Origin: Streptomyces cyanogenus
GTDB taxonomy: Bacteria; Actinomycetota; Actinomycetes; Streptomycetales; Streptomycetaceae
Reading direction: 5' to 3'
Assembly: GCF_017526105.1 (NCBI RefSeq)
Contig: NZ_CP071839.1
Span: forward strand, 558,001 to 622,000
DNA: 64,000 nt
Shown here: one piece after another, positions 1 to 7,717 of the stretch
Position numbering within the stretch: the stretch's first letter is position 1
How the letters are laid out: each line of letters begins with the position of its first letter
Translations under genes and position numbers: made by a program
The notes under the pieces: model-generated
Seen by the model: only the letters and a program-made list of their open reading frames with translations
The model's database searches: none
What the model was told of the DNA's origin: nothing

Positions 1-1098
1 CCGGCCTACTCCGTACGGCTGCCCGCCCCGCCCCGGGCGGAGCCGCGGGTGCCGCCGGCCGAGCGGACGGTGCCGTGGCTGCGGGTCGCCGCCGCCTACG
101 CCTGGCGGCTGATCCTCGTCGGCGCCGCCGTCTACGGCGTGTTCATCGTCCTCGGCAACTTCCAGCTCATCGCCGTCGCACTGTTCCTCGCGCTGGTCGT
201 GACGTCGGTGCTGCGCCCGCTGACCGACCTGCTCGCCCGGTTCCTGCCGAGGCCGCTGAGCGTGGCGGTGTCCCTGGTGGGCAGCCTGGTGCTGCTGTTG
301 GGCCTGCTCGCGCTCGTGGCCAGTTCGGTGGCCGACGAGTCGGCCCGGCTCGCCGGTGAGTTCCGCGGCGGAGTCCACCGCATCGAGGAGTGGCTGCAAC
401 GGCCGCCGTTCCGGCTCGGGCCCGGTGCGCTCTCCACGCTGCAACGCCAGGTGACCCGCTATGTCTCCGAGCACCGGGCGTCCCTGCTCACGAGCGCGGT
501 CGACGAGCTGGGCCGGGTGGTGGAGCTGGTCACGGGCGGCGTGCTGGCGCTCTTCGCCTCGGTCTTCTTCCTGCACTCCGGCGAGCGCCTGTGGGGCTGG
601 GCCCGCGAGCGGTTGCTGCCGAGCGGCGCCCGCGCGGTGTGGGACCGGGCGGGGCGGGCGGCCTGGCGGACCTTCTCGGGATACACGCGCGGCATCATCA
701 TCGTGGCCGCCACCAACGCCGTGCTCGTGGGCGTGGGCCTGCTGGTGCTGCGGGTGCCGCTCGCGCTCCCGCTGACACTGCTGGAGTTCTTCGCGGCGTT
801 CGTGCCGCTGGTGGGCTCGCCGGTCGCGCTCGGGGTGGCCACGATCGTCGCGCTGGCCGGACGGGGGCCGCTGACGGCGGCGGGCGTGCTGGTGCTGATC
901 GTGGTGATCGGCCAGCTGGAGGGGCATGTGCTGCATCCGCTCGTGATGAGCTGGGCGGTACGGCTGCATCCGCTGGTCGTGGCCGTGTCGGTCATCGCGG
1001 GCAGCATCGTGGCGGGCGTGATCGGCGCCGTCGTCGCGGTCCCGCTGGTGTCGGTGGCCTGGGCGGTACTGAGCGCGCTGCGCGCGGTACCGCCGTAG
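1..1098 (+). CDS. AI-2E family transporter (5' truncated by window edge)
   Basis: Polytopic membrane protein of the AI-2E/UPF0118 permease family, whose members move autoinducer-2, ions or unknown solutes. The frame is open to base 1, so the true start may lie outside; the first in-frame start inside the window is a GTG at 49, giving 349 residues. Two N-terminal hydrophobic helices are followed by a long amphipathic soluble stretch, then a cluster of hydrophobic helices in the C-terminal half, which is the family layout. No substrate can be inferred. The gene ends at the first unit of a short tandem repeat that copies its 3' end. Confidence 0.8.
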   Translation, partial: PAYSVRLPAPPRAEPRVPPAERTVPWLRVAAAYAWRLILVGAAVYGVFIVLGNFQLIAVALFLALVVTSVLRPLTDLLARFLPRPLSVAVSLVGSLVLLLGLLALVASSVADESARLAGEFRGGVHRIEEWLQRPPFRLGPGALSTLQRQVTRYVSEHRASLLTSAVDELGRVVELVTGGVLALFASVFFLHSGERLWGWARERLLPSGARAVWDRAGRAAWRTFSGYTRGIIIVAATNAVLVGVGLLVLRVPLALPLTLLEFFAAFVPLVGSPVALGVATIVALAGRGPLTAAGVLVLIVVIGQLEGHVLHPLVMSWAVRLHPLVVAVSVIAGSIVAGVIGAVVAVPLVSVAWAVLSALRAVPP

Positions 1099-1176
1099 CC
1101 GTACCACCGTGACGCACGGCGCCGTCGTAGCCGTACCCACCCTGACGTACGGAGCCGTCGTAGTCGTACGGGTCAG
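1091..1176 (+). repeat. Three degenerate tandem copies of the permease gene 3' end
   Basis: A unit of about 30 bp built around GCCGTCGTAGCCGTAC occurs three times in a row (about 1091-1119, 1120-1152 and 1153-1176), diverging with distance. The first copy contains the stop codon of the upstream gene. This resembles, on a smaller scale, the array downstream of the ATPase gene at 3791-4212. Confidence 0.6.
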
Positions 1177-1316
1177 CGCAGTGCGGCGGCGACGAGCCCG
1201 CGGATCTCCTCCTCCTGCACGCTCCCGCCGTTCACCAGGCGGTCGAAGACCAGCCCGTCCACGCAGACGGGTGCGCGTCGGCCCGCGGTCACGACGACGC
1301 CCGCGGCGAACACATG
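1173..1316 (-). pseudogene. Possible C-terminal fragment of a TetR-like regulator
   Basis: The minus strand encodes about 47 residues with strong GC3 bias, including VCVDGLVFDRLVNGG and EEEIRGLVAAAL, then a TGA. This resembles the last helices of TetR-family ligand-binding domains. No DNA-binding domain or start lies upstream in frame, because the ArsR gene begins to occupy the region at 1343. It is read as a remnant; the family assignment is from pattern only. Confidence 0.35.
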
Positions 1317-1342
1317 GCGCCGGGCGCCCCGTGGTGAACCGG

Positions 1343-1750
1343 CTAACGGGCGGTGCCGGACGGTGTCTCCTCCGGGAGACCGGCGTCCACGCCGTCGCTC
1401 AGGCCGAGACGCAGGTGTTCGATGTGGTAGACGGCCTGGTCGAGGAGTTCGGCGACGTGGCCGTCGTACAGGGCGTAGATCACCGAGCGGCCCTGGCGGC
1501 GGCCGACGACCAGGCCGAGATTGCGCAGCAGCCGCAACTGGTGCGAGCACGCGGACTGTTCCATGCCGACCTCGGCGGCGAGCTCGGTGGCCGCGCACGG
1601 CCCCTCGCGCAGCCGGGACAGGATCAGCAGCCGAGAGGGCGTGGCGAGGGCCTGGAGGGTGGTCGCCACGCGGGCGGCGCTGTCCGCGTCCAGGCGCGTG
1701 CGGGGAACCGCTGTCCGCGCGGGAGTTGCTCCATGGCCCATGGCCGTCAT
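1343..1750 (-). CDS. SmtB/ArsR-family metal-sensing repressor (NmtR/CzrA type)
   Basis: Winged-helix repressor of about 135 residues with a central ArsR HTH (EVGMEQSACSHQLRLLRNLG) followed by the wing GRRQGRSVIYAL. The C-terminal helix contains D-x-H-x10-H-x-x-H (DGH through HIEH). This is the alpha-5 site that binds Zn, Ni or Co in SmtB, CzrA and NmtR. The alpha-3 ELCVCDL site of CadC/ArsR is absent. It is divergent from a P1B-4 ATPase, so it is inferred to release the shared promoter when the metal binds. The start is uncertain: ATGs at 1780, 1753, 1750 and 1741 are all in frame. The 1750 start keeps the AT-rich putative operator outside the coding region. Confidence 0.85.
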   Translation of the reverse strand: MTAMGHGATPARTAVPRTRLDADSAARVATTLQALATPSRLLILSRLREGPCAATELAAEVGMEQSACSHQLRLLRNLGLVVGRRQGRSVIYALYDGHVAELLDQAVYHIEHLRLGLSDGVDAGLPEETPSGTAR

Positions 1751-1765
1751 CATACAGACGACACT

Positions 1766-1779
1766 TGAAGACTTATTCA
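1766..1779. promoter_or_regulatory. Putative metalloregulator operator (TGAA-N6-TTCA)
   Basis: Between the divergent sensor and ATPase genes lies an AT-rich island with the inverted repeat TGAA-N6-TTCA, flanked by CATATG. SmtB-family proteins bind imperfect palindromes of this kind. Position and base composition support it; binding is inferred. Confidence 0.4.
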
Positions 1780-1841
1780 TATGTACCTGTATGGTGAGGG
1801 CTCGTTGCCCGTCGTCCGCCCTGCCGAAGGGTTCCCTCGTC

Positions 1842-3860
1842 ATGTCCTCCGTCCTCACCGACCGCCCCCTGCGTACCGGGGCCGCCCGCACCGAACCGCC
1901 CCTGCGCGGGCGTACCCGGGTCTTCGCGCTGTCCGAGGCCCGCTGGGCTGCGGCGGCCACGGTGTTGTTCCTGCTCGGCCTGTCCCTCCAGCTCACCGGC
2001 GCGCCCGGCGGGACCTGGGGGGCGGCGTACGCGCTCGCCTACGCGGCCGGCGGCTGGGAGCCCGCGTGGGCGGGGCTGCGGGCGCTGGCCGACAAGACCC
2101 TGGACGTGGACCTGCTGATGGTCGTGGCGGCGCTGGGAGCGGCGGCCGTGGAGCAGGTGATGGACGGGGCGCTGCTGATCGTCATCTTCGCCACCTCGGG
2201 CGCGCTGGAGGCGTTGGCCACCGCCCGCACCGCCGACTCGGTGCGCGGCCTGCTGGACCTCGCCCCCGCCACCGCGACCCGGCTGCGTGCCGACGGCACG
2301 GAGGAGACCGTCGCGCCGGCACAGCTCACCGTCGGCGACACGGTGCTGGTCCGGCCCGGGGAGCGGATCGGCGCCGACGGCCGGGTGCTGGACGGGACGA
2401 GCGAGGTCGACCAGGCGACCATCACCGGTGAACCGCTGCCCGTCGCCAAGGAGCCCGGTGACGAGGTGTTCGCCGGCACCCTCAACGGCACCGGCGCGCT
2501 GCGCGTGCGGGTCGGGCGGGACGCCGGCGACTCGGTGATCGCCCGCATCGTGCGCATGGTGCAGGAGGCGTCCGAGACCAAGGCGCCGACCCAGCTCTTC
2601 ATCGAGAAGGTCGAGCAGCGGTACTCGCTCGGCATGGTCGCGGCCACGCTCGCCGTGTTCGCGGTGCCGCTCGCCTTCGGGGGCGCGCTGACCGGGTCGC
2701 TGCTGCGGGCCATGACCTTCATGATCGTCGCCTCGCCGTGCGCCGTCGTTCTGGCGACCATGCCGCCGCTGCTCTCCGCGATCGCCAACGCCGGCCGGCA
2801 CGGGGTACTGGTGAAGTCGGCCGTGGTGATGGAACGCCTCGGCCAGGTGGACGCGGTGGCGCTGGACAAGACGGGCACGCTCACCGAGGGCACCCCGCAG
2901 CTCACGGACGTCGTACCGCTGGCCGGGGGCCGCCTGACCGAGGGGGAGCTGCTCACGCTCGCCGCGGCGGCCGAGCACCCGAGCGAACACCCGCTGGCCC
3001 GGGCGGTGCTGGACGCCGCCCGCGCCCGCGGCCTCGCCGTCCCCACCGCCCACGGCTTCGCCTCCGCACCGGGCATCGGCGTGACCGCCACGGTCGGGGG
3101 CCGCACGGTCAGGGTGGGCGCGCCGGCCCGCCTGCTGGGCGAGACGCCGCACGGTCCGGCGGCCGCCGCGGTGCCGGTGACCGGCCGGGCCGCCGGTGCC
3201 GTGGTCGCAGAGCTCGAAGCCGGGGGCCGTACCGCCATGGTGGTCCAGGTGGACGGGGTCGCGGCCGGGGTGCTCGGGGTGGCCGATCGGGTGCGGGCGG
3301 ATGCGGTCGGCACGGTCGCCGCGCTGACCTCGCTGACCGGGGTGCGTCCGATCTTGCTCACGGGCGACAATCCGCGGGCCGCCGCCCGGTTGGCCGGTGA
3401 GGTCGGTATCCGGGACGTGCGGGCCGGGCTGCTGCCCGGGGACAAGGTGGCCGCCGTACGCGAGCGGCAGGACGCCGGCCGCCGGCTGCTGGTCGTCGGG
3501 GACGGTGTCAACGACGCACCCGCGCTGGCCGCCGCGCACACCGGCGTCGCGATGGGCCGGGCCGGTTCCGACCTGGCGCTGGAGACCGCCGACGCGGTGA
3601 TCGTGCGGGACGAGCTGGCCGCGGTACCCGCCGTCGTCTCCCTGTCCCGGCGTGCCCGCCGGCTGGTCGTGCAGAACCTCGTCATCGCGGCGGTCTTCAT
3701 CTCCGGCCTGGTCGTCTGGGACCTCGCGGGCACGCTGCCGCTGCCGCTCGGCGTCCTCGGTCACGAGGGCTCCACGGTCCTCGTCGGCCTGAACGGTCTG
3801 CGGCTGCTGCGCGAGACCGCGTGGCACCAGGCCGCCCAGGCCGGCACGGACCGCGTCTGA
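1842..3860 (+). CDS. P1B-4-type heavy-metal translocating ATPase (Co/Ni/Fe efflux)
   Basis: Membrane metal exporter of 672 residues. It has an actuator-loop TGE (ITGEPLP), the phosphorylation site D342-KTGT, a GDGVND hinge, the membrane metal-site motif S298-P299-C300 and HEGST at 641-645 near the C-terminus. SPC plus HEG(G/S)T defines subclass P1B-4 (CoaT, CtpD, CtpJ), which exports Co, Ni or Fe(II). There is no N-terminal heavy-metal-associated domain, as usual for this subclass. The ATG at 1842 has a GAAGG upstream. Divergence from an NmtR-like sensor matches the mycobacterial NmtR-CtpJ arrangement. The last 23 codons are the source of the tandem repeats that follow. Confidence 0.93.
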   Translation: MSSVLTDRPLRTGAARTEPPLRGRTRVFALSEARWAAAATVLFLLGLSLQLTGAPGGTWGAAYALAYAAGGWEPAWAGLRALADKTLDVDLLMVVAALGAAAVEQVMDGALLIVIFATSGALEALATARTADSVRGLLDLAPATATRLRADGTEETVAPAQLTVGDTVLVRPGERIGADGRVLDGTSEVDQATITGEPLPVAKEPGDEVFAGTLNGTGALRVRVGRDAGDSVIARIVRMVQEASETKAPTQLFIEKVEQRYSLGMVAATLAVFAVPLAFGGALTGSLLRAMTFMIVASPCAVVLATMPPLLSAIANAGRHGVLVKSAVVMERLGQVDAVALDKTGTLTEGTPQLTDVVPLAGGRLTEGELLTLAAAAEHPSEHPLARAVLDAARARGLAVPTAHGFASAPGIGVTATVGGRTVRVGAPARLLGETPHGPAAAAVPVTGRAAGAVVAELEAGGRTAMVVQVDGVAAGVLGVADRVRADAVGTVAALTSLTGVRPILLTGDNPRAAARLAGEVGIRDVRAGLLPGDKVAAVRERQDAGRRLLVVGDGVNDAPALAAAHTGVAMGRAGSDLALETADAVIVRDELAAVPAVVSLSRRARRLVVQNLVIAAVFISGLVVWDLAGTLPLPLGVLGHEGSTVLVGLNGLRLLRETAWHQAAQAGTDRV

Positions 3861-4212
3861 CCAGGGGCACGATCGCGTGGCGCAGGCGGCCCGGATCGGC
3901 ACGGACCGCGCCTGAACGGAGGCGAGACCGCGTGGCGCGAGGCAGCCCGGGCAAGGACGGACCGCGCCTGAACGGTCTGCGGCTGCTGCGCGAGACCACA
4001 TGGCACCAGGCCGCCCGGACCGGCACAGAGCACGCCTGACCGGGGGCGAGACCCCATGACACCGACGTCCCGGACCGGTGCACGGACCACGCCTGAACAG
4101 GCAGCGACTACTACGCGAGACCACAAGGCACCAAGCCGCCCCGACCGGCACGGACCGCGCGCCTGATCGGAGGCGAGACCACGTGGCGGCAGGCGGCACG
4201 GACCGCGTCTGA
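3791..4212 (+). repeat. Degenerate tandem array of the ATPase gene 3' terminus
   Basis: The last 70 bp of the ATPase gene (3791-3860) are followed by six diverged copies, each ending in TGA: stops end at 3915, 3971, 4039, 4096, 4166 and 4212. Unit lengths are 55, 56, 68, 57, 70 and 46 bp. The copies ending at 4039 and 4096+70 (4166) keep the full unit; the others lack the segment around TCTGCGGCTGCTG. The copy at 3971-4039 still translates as a variant of the ATPase C-terminus (RETTWHQAARTGTEHA). The stretch has no independent gene and fills the space before the FUSC gene. Confidence 0.85.
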
Positions 4213-4238
4213 CCGGACCGTCCCCGGCATCCGGCGGC

Positions 4239-5420
4239 ATGGACGGCGCCGGAAGTGGCACCCGGATCGCCGTGCGTGGAATACGACTGACCTGGCAGAA
4301 CGTACGGCATGACCTGTCCGCGGCGGTGGACGCGGCACGACGGGCCTGGGCGGGACCGGGCCGGGAGCGGGACCTGGCCGTACAGGCCGGGAAGGCGGCG
4401 CTGGCCGCGTGGGTGGCCTGGGCGGTGGCCGGCTGGTGGCTGCGGGCGCCGGTGGCGTTCGTCGCGCCGTGGGTGGCGGTGGTCCTCGTGGAGTCGACCG
4501 TGTACCGGTCGATCGCGCGCGGCCTGCAGCAGCTCGCGGCGATCGCGGCCGGCACCGTGGCGGCCACCGCGGTCGGACTGCTGCTGCACAGCACCGTGGC
4601 CGCGATGGCGGTGGTGCTGCCCCTCGCGATGCTGCTCGGCCAGTGGCGGCGCCTGGGCAGTCAGGGCATCTACGCGGCCACCGGCGCCCTGTTCGTCCTC
4701 ACCGGCGGCCCCGTCACCGTCGCCACCTCCGCGGCCCGGCTCGCCGAGGCGCTGTTCGGGGCGGTGGTCGGGATCACCGTGAACGCGCTGGTCCGGCCGC
4801 CGCTGTATCTGCGCGACACCCGTGCCGTGCTGCGCGACGCGACCGAGGAGGCCCACGACATCCTCCGGGACGTCGCGGACGGGCTGGCCGCGGGACGCTG
4901 GGACGCCGAGGAGGCCGGTGCCTGGCACGAGCGCGCCCTGCGGCTGCGCGGACTGGTGGAGCAGGCCCGCTCCTCCGTCGAGTGGAGCCGGGAGAGCCTG
5001 CGCGTCAACCTGCGCCGGCGCCGCACCGGCACCGTGCCGGCGGACGGCAAGGGGTACGACGACGCCCTCGTGGTGCTGGACTACGCGGCCGTGCACACCG
5101 CCGGGGTGACCCGCACGGTGCTGGAGGCCGCCGCCGAGGACCGCCGGGGGCCCCGGCCGCATCCGGGGCCCGCCCGGAAGTACGCGGAGTTCCTGTGCCG
5201 GACCGCCCGCGCGCTGCGGCTGTACAGCCACAGCCGGTTCGGCGACGCGTGCGAGGACCAGCTGGGCGATGCCGTGGCGGAACTGCGCGACACCCTCACG
5301 GACCTGCGCCGGGACCTGGTCCGCTCCACGACGGACGACCCCGACGAGGTCGCCACCTACGGCGCGCTGCTCGCGCAGGCCCACCGGCTGGCCGACCAGC
5401 TGGCCGCCTCGGCCGCCTGA
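4239..5420 (+). CDS. FUSC/aromatic acid exporter family protein
   Basis: Membrane protein of 393 residues. The N-terminal half has four to six closely packed hydrophobic helices (about residues 45-185). The C-terminal half is soluble, charged and helical. This is the layout of the ArAE/FUSC-like (DUF939-type) family, thought to export aromatic acids. The ATG at 4239 lies just after the tandem array and has no strong ribosome site; internal starts are possible. It converges with the MOSC gene. Confidence 0.75.
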   Translation: MDGAGSGTRIAVRGIRLTWQNVRHDLSAAVDAARRAWAGPGRERDLAVQAGKAALAAWVAWAVAGWWLRAPVAFVAPWVAVVLVESTVYRSIARGLQQLAAIAAGTVAATAVGLLLHSTVAAMAVVLPLAMLLGQWRRLGSQGIYAATGALFVLTGGPVTVATSAARLAEALFGAVVGITVNALVRPPLYLRDTRAVLRDATEEAHDILRDVADGLAAGRWDAEEAGAWHERALRLRGLVEQARSSVEWSRESLRVNLRRRRTGTVPADGKGYDDALVVLDYAAVHTAGVTRTVLEAAAEDRRGPRPHPGPARKYAEFLCRTARALRLYSHSRFGDACEDQLGDAVAELRDTLTDLRRDLVRSTTDDPDEVATYGALLAQAHRLADQLAASAA

Positions 5421-5459
5421 GCGCGGCCCCGGTCGGCCGCCGCACCCGGCACCCGGCGC

Positions 5460-5975
5460 TCACCCGCGGTGCGCCGGCTCCCCCGGTGCGCCCACCCCGA
5501 ACAGGGCGGGGCCCACGGTGAGGACTCCGTCGGTCAGCGGGCGGCAGCGCACTCCCCCGCCGCCGCGCAGGGCGCGCTGGGCGCCGGGGCCGAGGGTGGA
5601 GTCCATCCAGGCGCAGGGCCGGGCGGCGCTGCGGACCTCCAGGTAGACCGGTCCGGTGCCGCAGTCGAGAAAGACGGTCGTACCGATGCAGGCGTCGATG
5701 TCGACCCCGCGCAGCAGGACGTTGCGCCGGGTGCGGAGCAGGTCGGCCGGGTACGGCCCCGGCTGCGGCAGCCGCTCGGCCGCCATGAGGGTGAGAGAGG
5801 CGTTGCGGTGGGCGGGGTGGTTGAAGTACCGGTCCCCGACGATGCCGAGGCCCGCGCGCACCTCGGCCGTCGTCACGAGTTCGCCGGGCGGCAGCTCGGG
5901 CAGGCCGTCGCCCGGCCGGCCGGCGAGCCGGTGCACCGGGGAGACCAGCAGCTGGAGTATCTCGACGTGCGGCAC
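5460..5975 (-). CDS. MOSC domain-containing protein
   Basis: Single MOSC domain of 171 residues, related to the YiiM and molybdenum-cofactor sulfurase C-terminal families. It shows LRTRRNVLLRGVDIDACIG, then RPCAWMD with the conserved cysteine, then a GGVRCRPL strand. MOSC proteins use this cysteine in sulfur carriage or in handling molybdenum cofactor enzymes. The specific partner is unknown. It is convergent with the FUSC gene. Confidence 0.82.
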   Translation of the reverse strand: MPHVEILQLLVSPVHRLAGRPGDGLPELPPGELVTTAEVRAGLGIVGDRYFNHPAHRNASLTLMAAERLPQPGPYPADLLRTRRNVLLRGVDIDACIGTTVFLDCGTGPVYLEVRSAARPCAWMDSTLGPGAQRALRGGGGVRCRPLTDGVLTVGPALFGVGAPGEPAHRG

Positions 5976-6330
5976 GCGTCGAGCCTAACCGGCGCTCCCC
6001 CTCGCCCCCTGAGCGGTCCGGCTGCCATTCGGACACGGGGATCGTGGCGTCGTGGCATCGTCCCGGAGCCGGGTGTTCGGCCCCGCGGGCCGCGGCGTAC
6101 GCGACCAGCCGCTCGTCGCGGATCAGCGCCCCGCACGGCTCCGCCGTCACCTCCCCGGTCCCCAGCCGTCACCTCCCCGGCCCCCAAGGGACAGGGCGCC
6201 CTCCCTGCCGTCCCCCCGCGCCCCGGGTAAGCGCCCGCACGGCACCGCCGCCGAGCCCGCTCCGGGACCGGCCGAGTGCCCGCGCCTGTGTACGGTCGCG
6301 TCCGGACTCCGGCTCCGCCGGGTGGAGGTG
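5976..6330. other. Intergenic stretch without a supported gene
   Basis: 355 bp between two minus-strand genes. It holds a direct repeat of CCGTCACCTCCCCGG (near 6143 and 6164). On the minus strand from a GTG at 6150 there is about 50 codons of GC3-biased frame (including LIRDERLVAYAAARGAEH) that runs into the MOSC gene out of frame. That frame may be a remnant or a small gene; it could not be assigned. Confidence 0.4.
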
Positions 6331-7158
6331 TTACGGCAACTGCTCCAGGATGGCGGCCAGTTCGGCGTTGAAGCGGGCCGGGTTCTCCATGTTCGGGTAG
6401 TGCCCGGCGCCCGGGATGGCGACGGAGCGGCCCCCCGGTACGAGGTCCACGAGGCGGGCGGCCATGGCGAGGTGGTCCGCGGTGTCCAGGGCACCGTTGA
6501 GGGCGATCAGCGGGATCTTGATGCCGGGCACGCGCTCCCAGGTGTCCGTGACGGGGACGCGGTGGTCGGGCTCGTCGGGCGTGTGCTTGCCCAGGGTGGT
6601 CAGGCCCATCTCGCGTACGAGCCGCGTGACGTCGGGGTCGACCTCGGACAGGTCGCGGTGCGGACCGACCGCCCAGCGCACGAACGCGTCGGCCCAGCCG
6701 TCCAGGTCGCCGGCGGCCAGGGCCCGCTGCTGTTCGGCCATCACCTCCAGCACCCAGGGATCCTCGAAGACGGGTTCGCTGGTGCCGACCCCGCTGACGA
6801 CGACCGCGCGGACCAGCTCGGGGTACTCCAGGGCGCAGTCGACCGCGATGCCCCCGCCCATGCACAGGCCGACGAGTATCGCGGGAGCGGCGTCGAGCCC
6901 ACGGAGCAGGTCGGCGAGGTCGTCGACCTGCCGGAAGGGACGGGTGGCGTTGTCGGAGGCGCCGTGGCCCCGGGTGTCCCAGGCGATGACCCGGTGGGTC
7001 GCCGCTAGGGCGGGGATCTGCTGCTCCCACATGCGGTGGTCGGTGAAGCCGCCGTGCAGGAGCACGAGGGGCTGTCCGGTGCCGGCCTCACGGTAGGCGA
7101 GGCGGCCGTCGGCGGTCTGGAGGGTGCGGACGGGGGTGGATCCCAAGTCGACAGTCAT
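6331..7158 (-). CDS. Alpha/beta hydrolase with a cysteine at the nucleophile position
   Basis: Alpha/beta-hydrolase fold protein of 275 residues. The oxyanion motif HGGFTDHRMW comes early, then DTRGHGASD, the nucleophile elbow G-L-C-M-G-G, a late acidic residue region, and a C-terminal histidine in PGAGHYPNMENP. The elbow has Cys where esterases and C-C hydrolases have Ser. Cys nucleophiles occur in dienelactone hydrolases, so activity is possible but the substrate is unknown. The ATG at 7158 sits 57 bp from the divergent MarR start, and the shared gap has two identical 15-bp repeats. It is probably controlled by that regulator. Confidence 0.85.
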   Translation of the reverse strand: MTVDLGSTPVRTLQTADGRLAYREAGTGQPLVLLHGGFTDHRMWEQQIPALAATHRVIAWDTRGHGASDNATRPFRQVDDLADLLRGLDAAPAILVGLCMGGGIAVDCALEYPELVRAVVVSGVGTSEPVFEDPWVLEVMAEQQRALAAGDLDGWADAFVRWAVGPHRDLSEVDPDVTRLVREMGLTTLGKHTPDEPDHRVPVTDTWERVPGIKIPLIALNGALDTADHLAMAARLVDLVPGGRSVAIPGAGHYPNMENPARFNAELAAILEQLP

Positions 7159-7206
7159 GACAACCAAGGTGTCATTTTTGGCCCGCGTTGGCAACCAAGG
7201 TGTCAT
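7157..7206. promoter_or_regulatory. Putative MarR operator pair in a divergent promoter
   Basis: CAACCAAGGTGTCAT occurs twice, at 7161-7175 and 7192-7206, 31 bp apart, which is three helical turns. The first copy is also part of an inverted repeat, ATGACA-N7-TGTCAT, covering 7157-7175. The pair fills most of the 57-bp gap between the hydrolase and MarR starts, as expected for one regulator controlling both. Confidence 0.6.
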
Positions 7207-7215
7207 CCTGGTCCC

Positions 7216-7704
7216 ATGAGTGACGACCGCACCGCCCCCGCCCCCGCCGACCCGTCACCGGACGAGCTGGCCGAGCGCCTCTCCGAGGTGTTCGACCTGG
7301 TCGGGCCGCTGTACCGGCGGGTGCAGCGCAAGGTGGAGGAGGCGGCACCGATCGAGGGCCTGTCCGTCGGCGTTCGCGCGGTGCTCGATCTGCTGCGCGC
7401 CCGGGGGCCCATGACGGTCCCGCAGATGGGCCGGGCCCAGGCGCTCAGCCGCCAGTTCGTGCAGCGCATGGTGAACGACGCGGCACGGCAGGACCTGGTG
7501 GAGAGCGTGCCGAACCCGGCGCACCGCCGGTCCTCGCTGATCCGGCTCACCGAGCCGGGCCGGGCGGCGATCGAGGCCGTACGGGCCCGCGAGCACGAGC
7601 TGTTGCGCCGGGTGGGCGGCGACCTGACCATGGCGGACGTCGACGCCTGCGTGCGGGTGCTCGGCGCGATGCACGCGCTCTTCGCCGACGTGGACGTGGA
7701 CTGA
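7216..7704 (+). CDS. MarR-family transcriptional regulator
   Basis: Winged-helix regulator of 162 residues with a MarR HTH at about residues 60-110 (PMTVPQMGRAQALSRQFVQR) and the wing basic segment NPAHRRSSLIRLTEPG. It is divergent from the hydrolase with a very short leader. No clear ribosome-binding site precedes the ATG at 7216, so the transcript may be leaderless. It is inferred to repress itself and the hydrolase through the paired repeats. Its ligand is unknown. Confidence 0.88.
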   Translation: MSDDRTAPAPADPSPDELAERLSEVFDLVGPLYRRVQRKVEEAAPIEGLSVGVRAVLDLLRARGPMTVPQMGRAQALSRQFVQRMVNDAARQDLVESVPNPAHRRSSLIRLTEPGRAAIEAVRAREHELLRRVGGDLTMADVDACVRVLGAMHALFADVDVD

Positions 7705-7717
7705 GCCCGCCCGGCGC

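Noticed and set aside
1773..5384. A long minus-strand open frame opposite the ATPase and FUSC genes
   Set aside because: It covers two genes with unambiguous motifs on the plus strand and has only repetitive Arg/Gly/Pro composition.
5976..6330. GTG-started minus-strand frame before the MOSC gene as a real gene
   Set aside because: It runs out of frame into the MOSC gene after about 50 codons and matches no family known to me.
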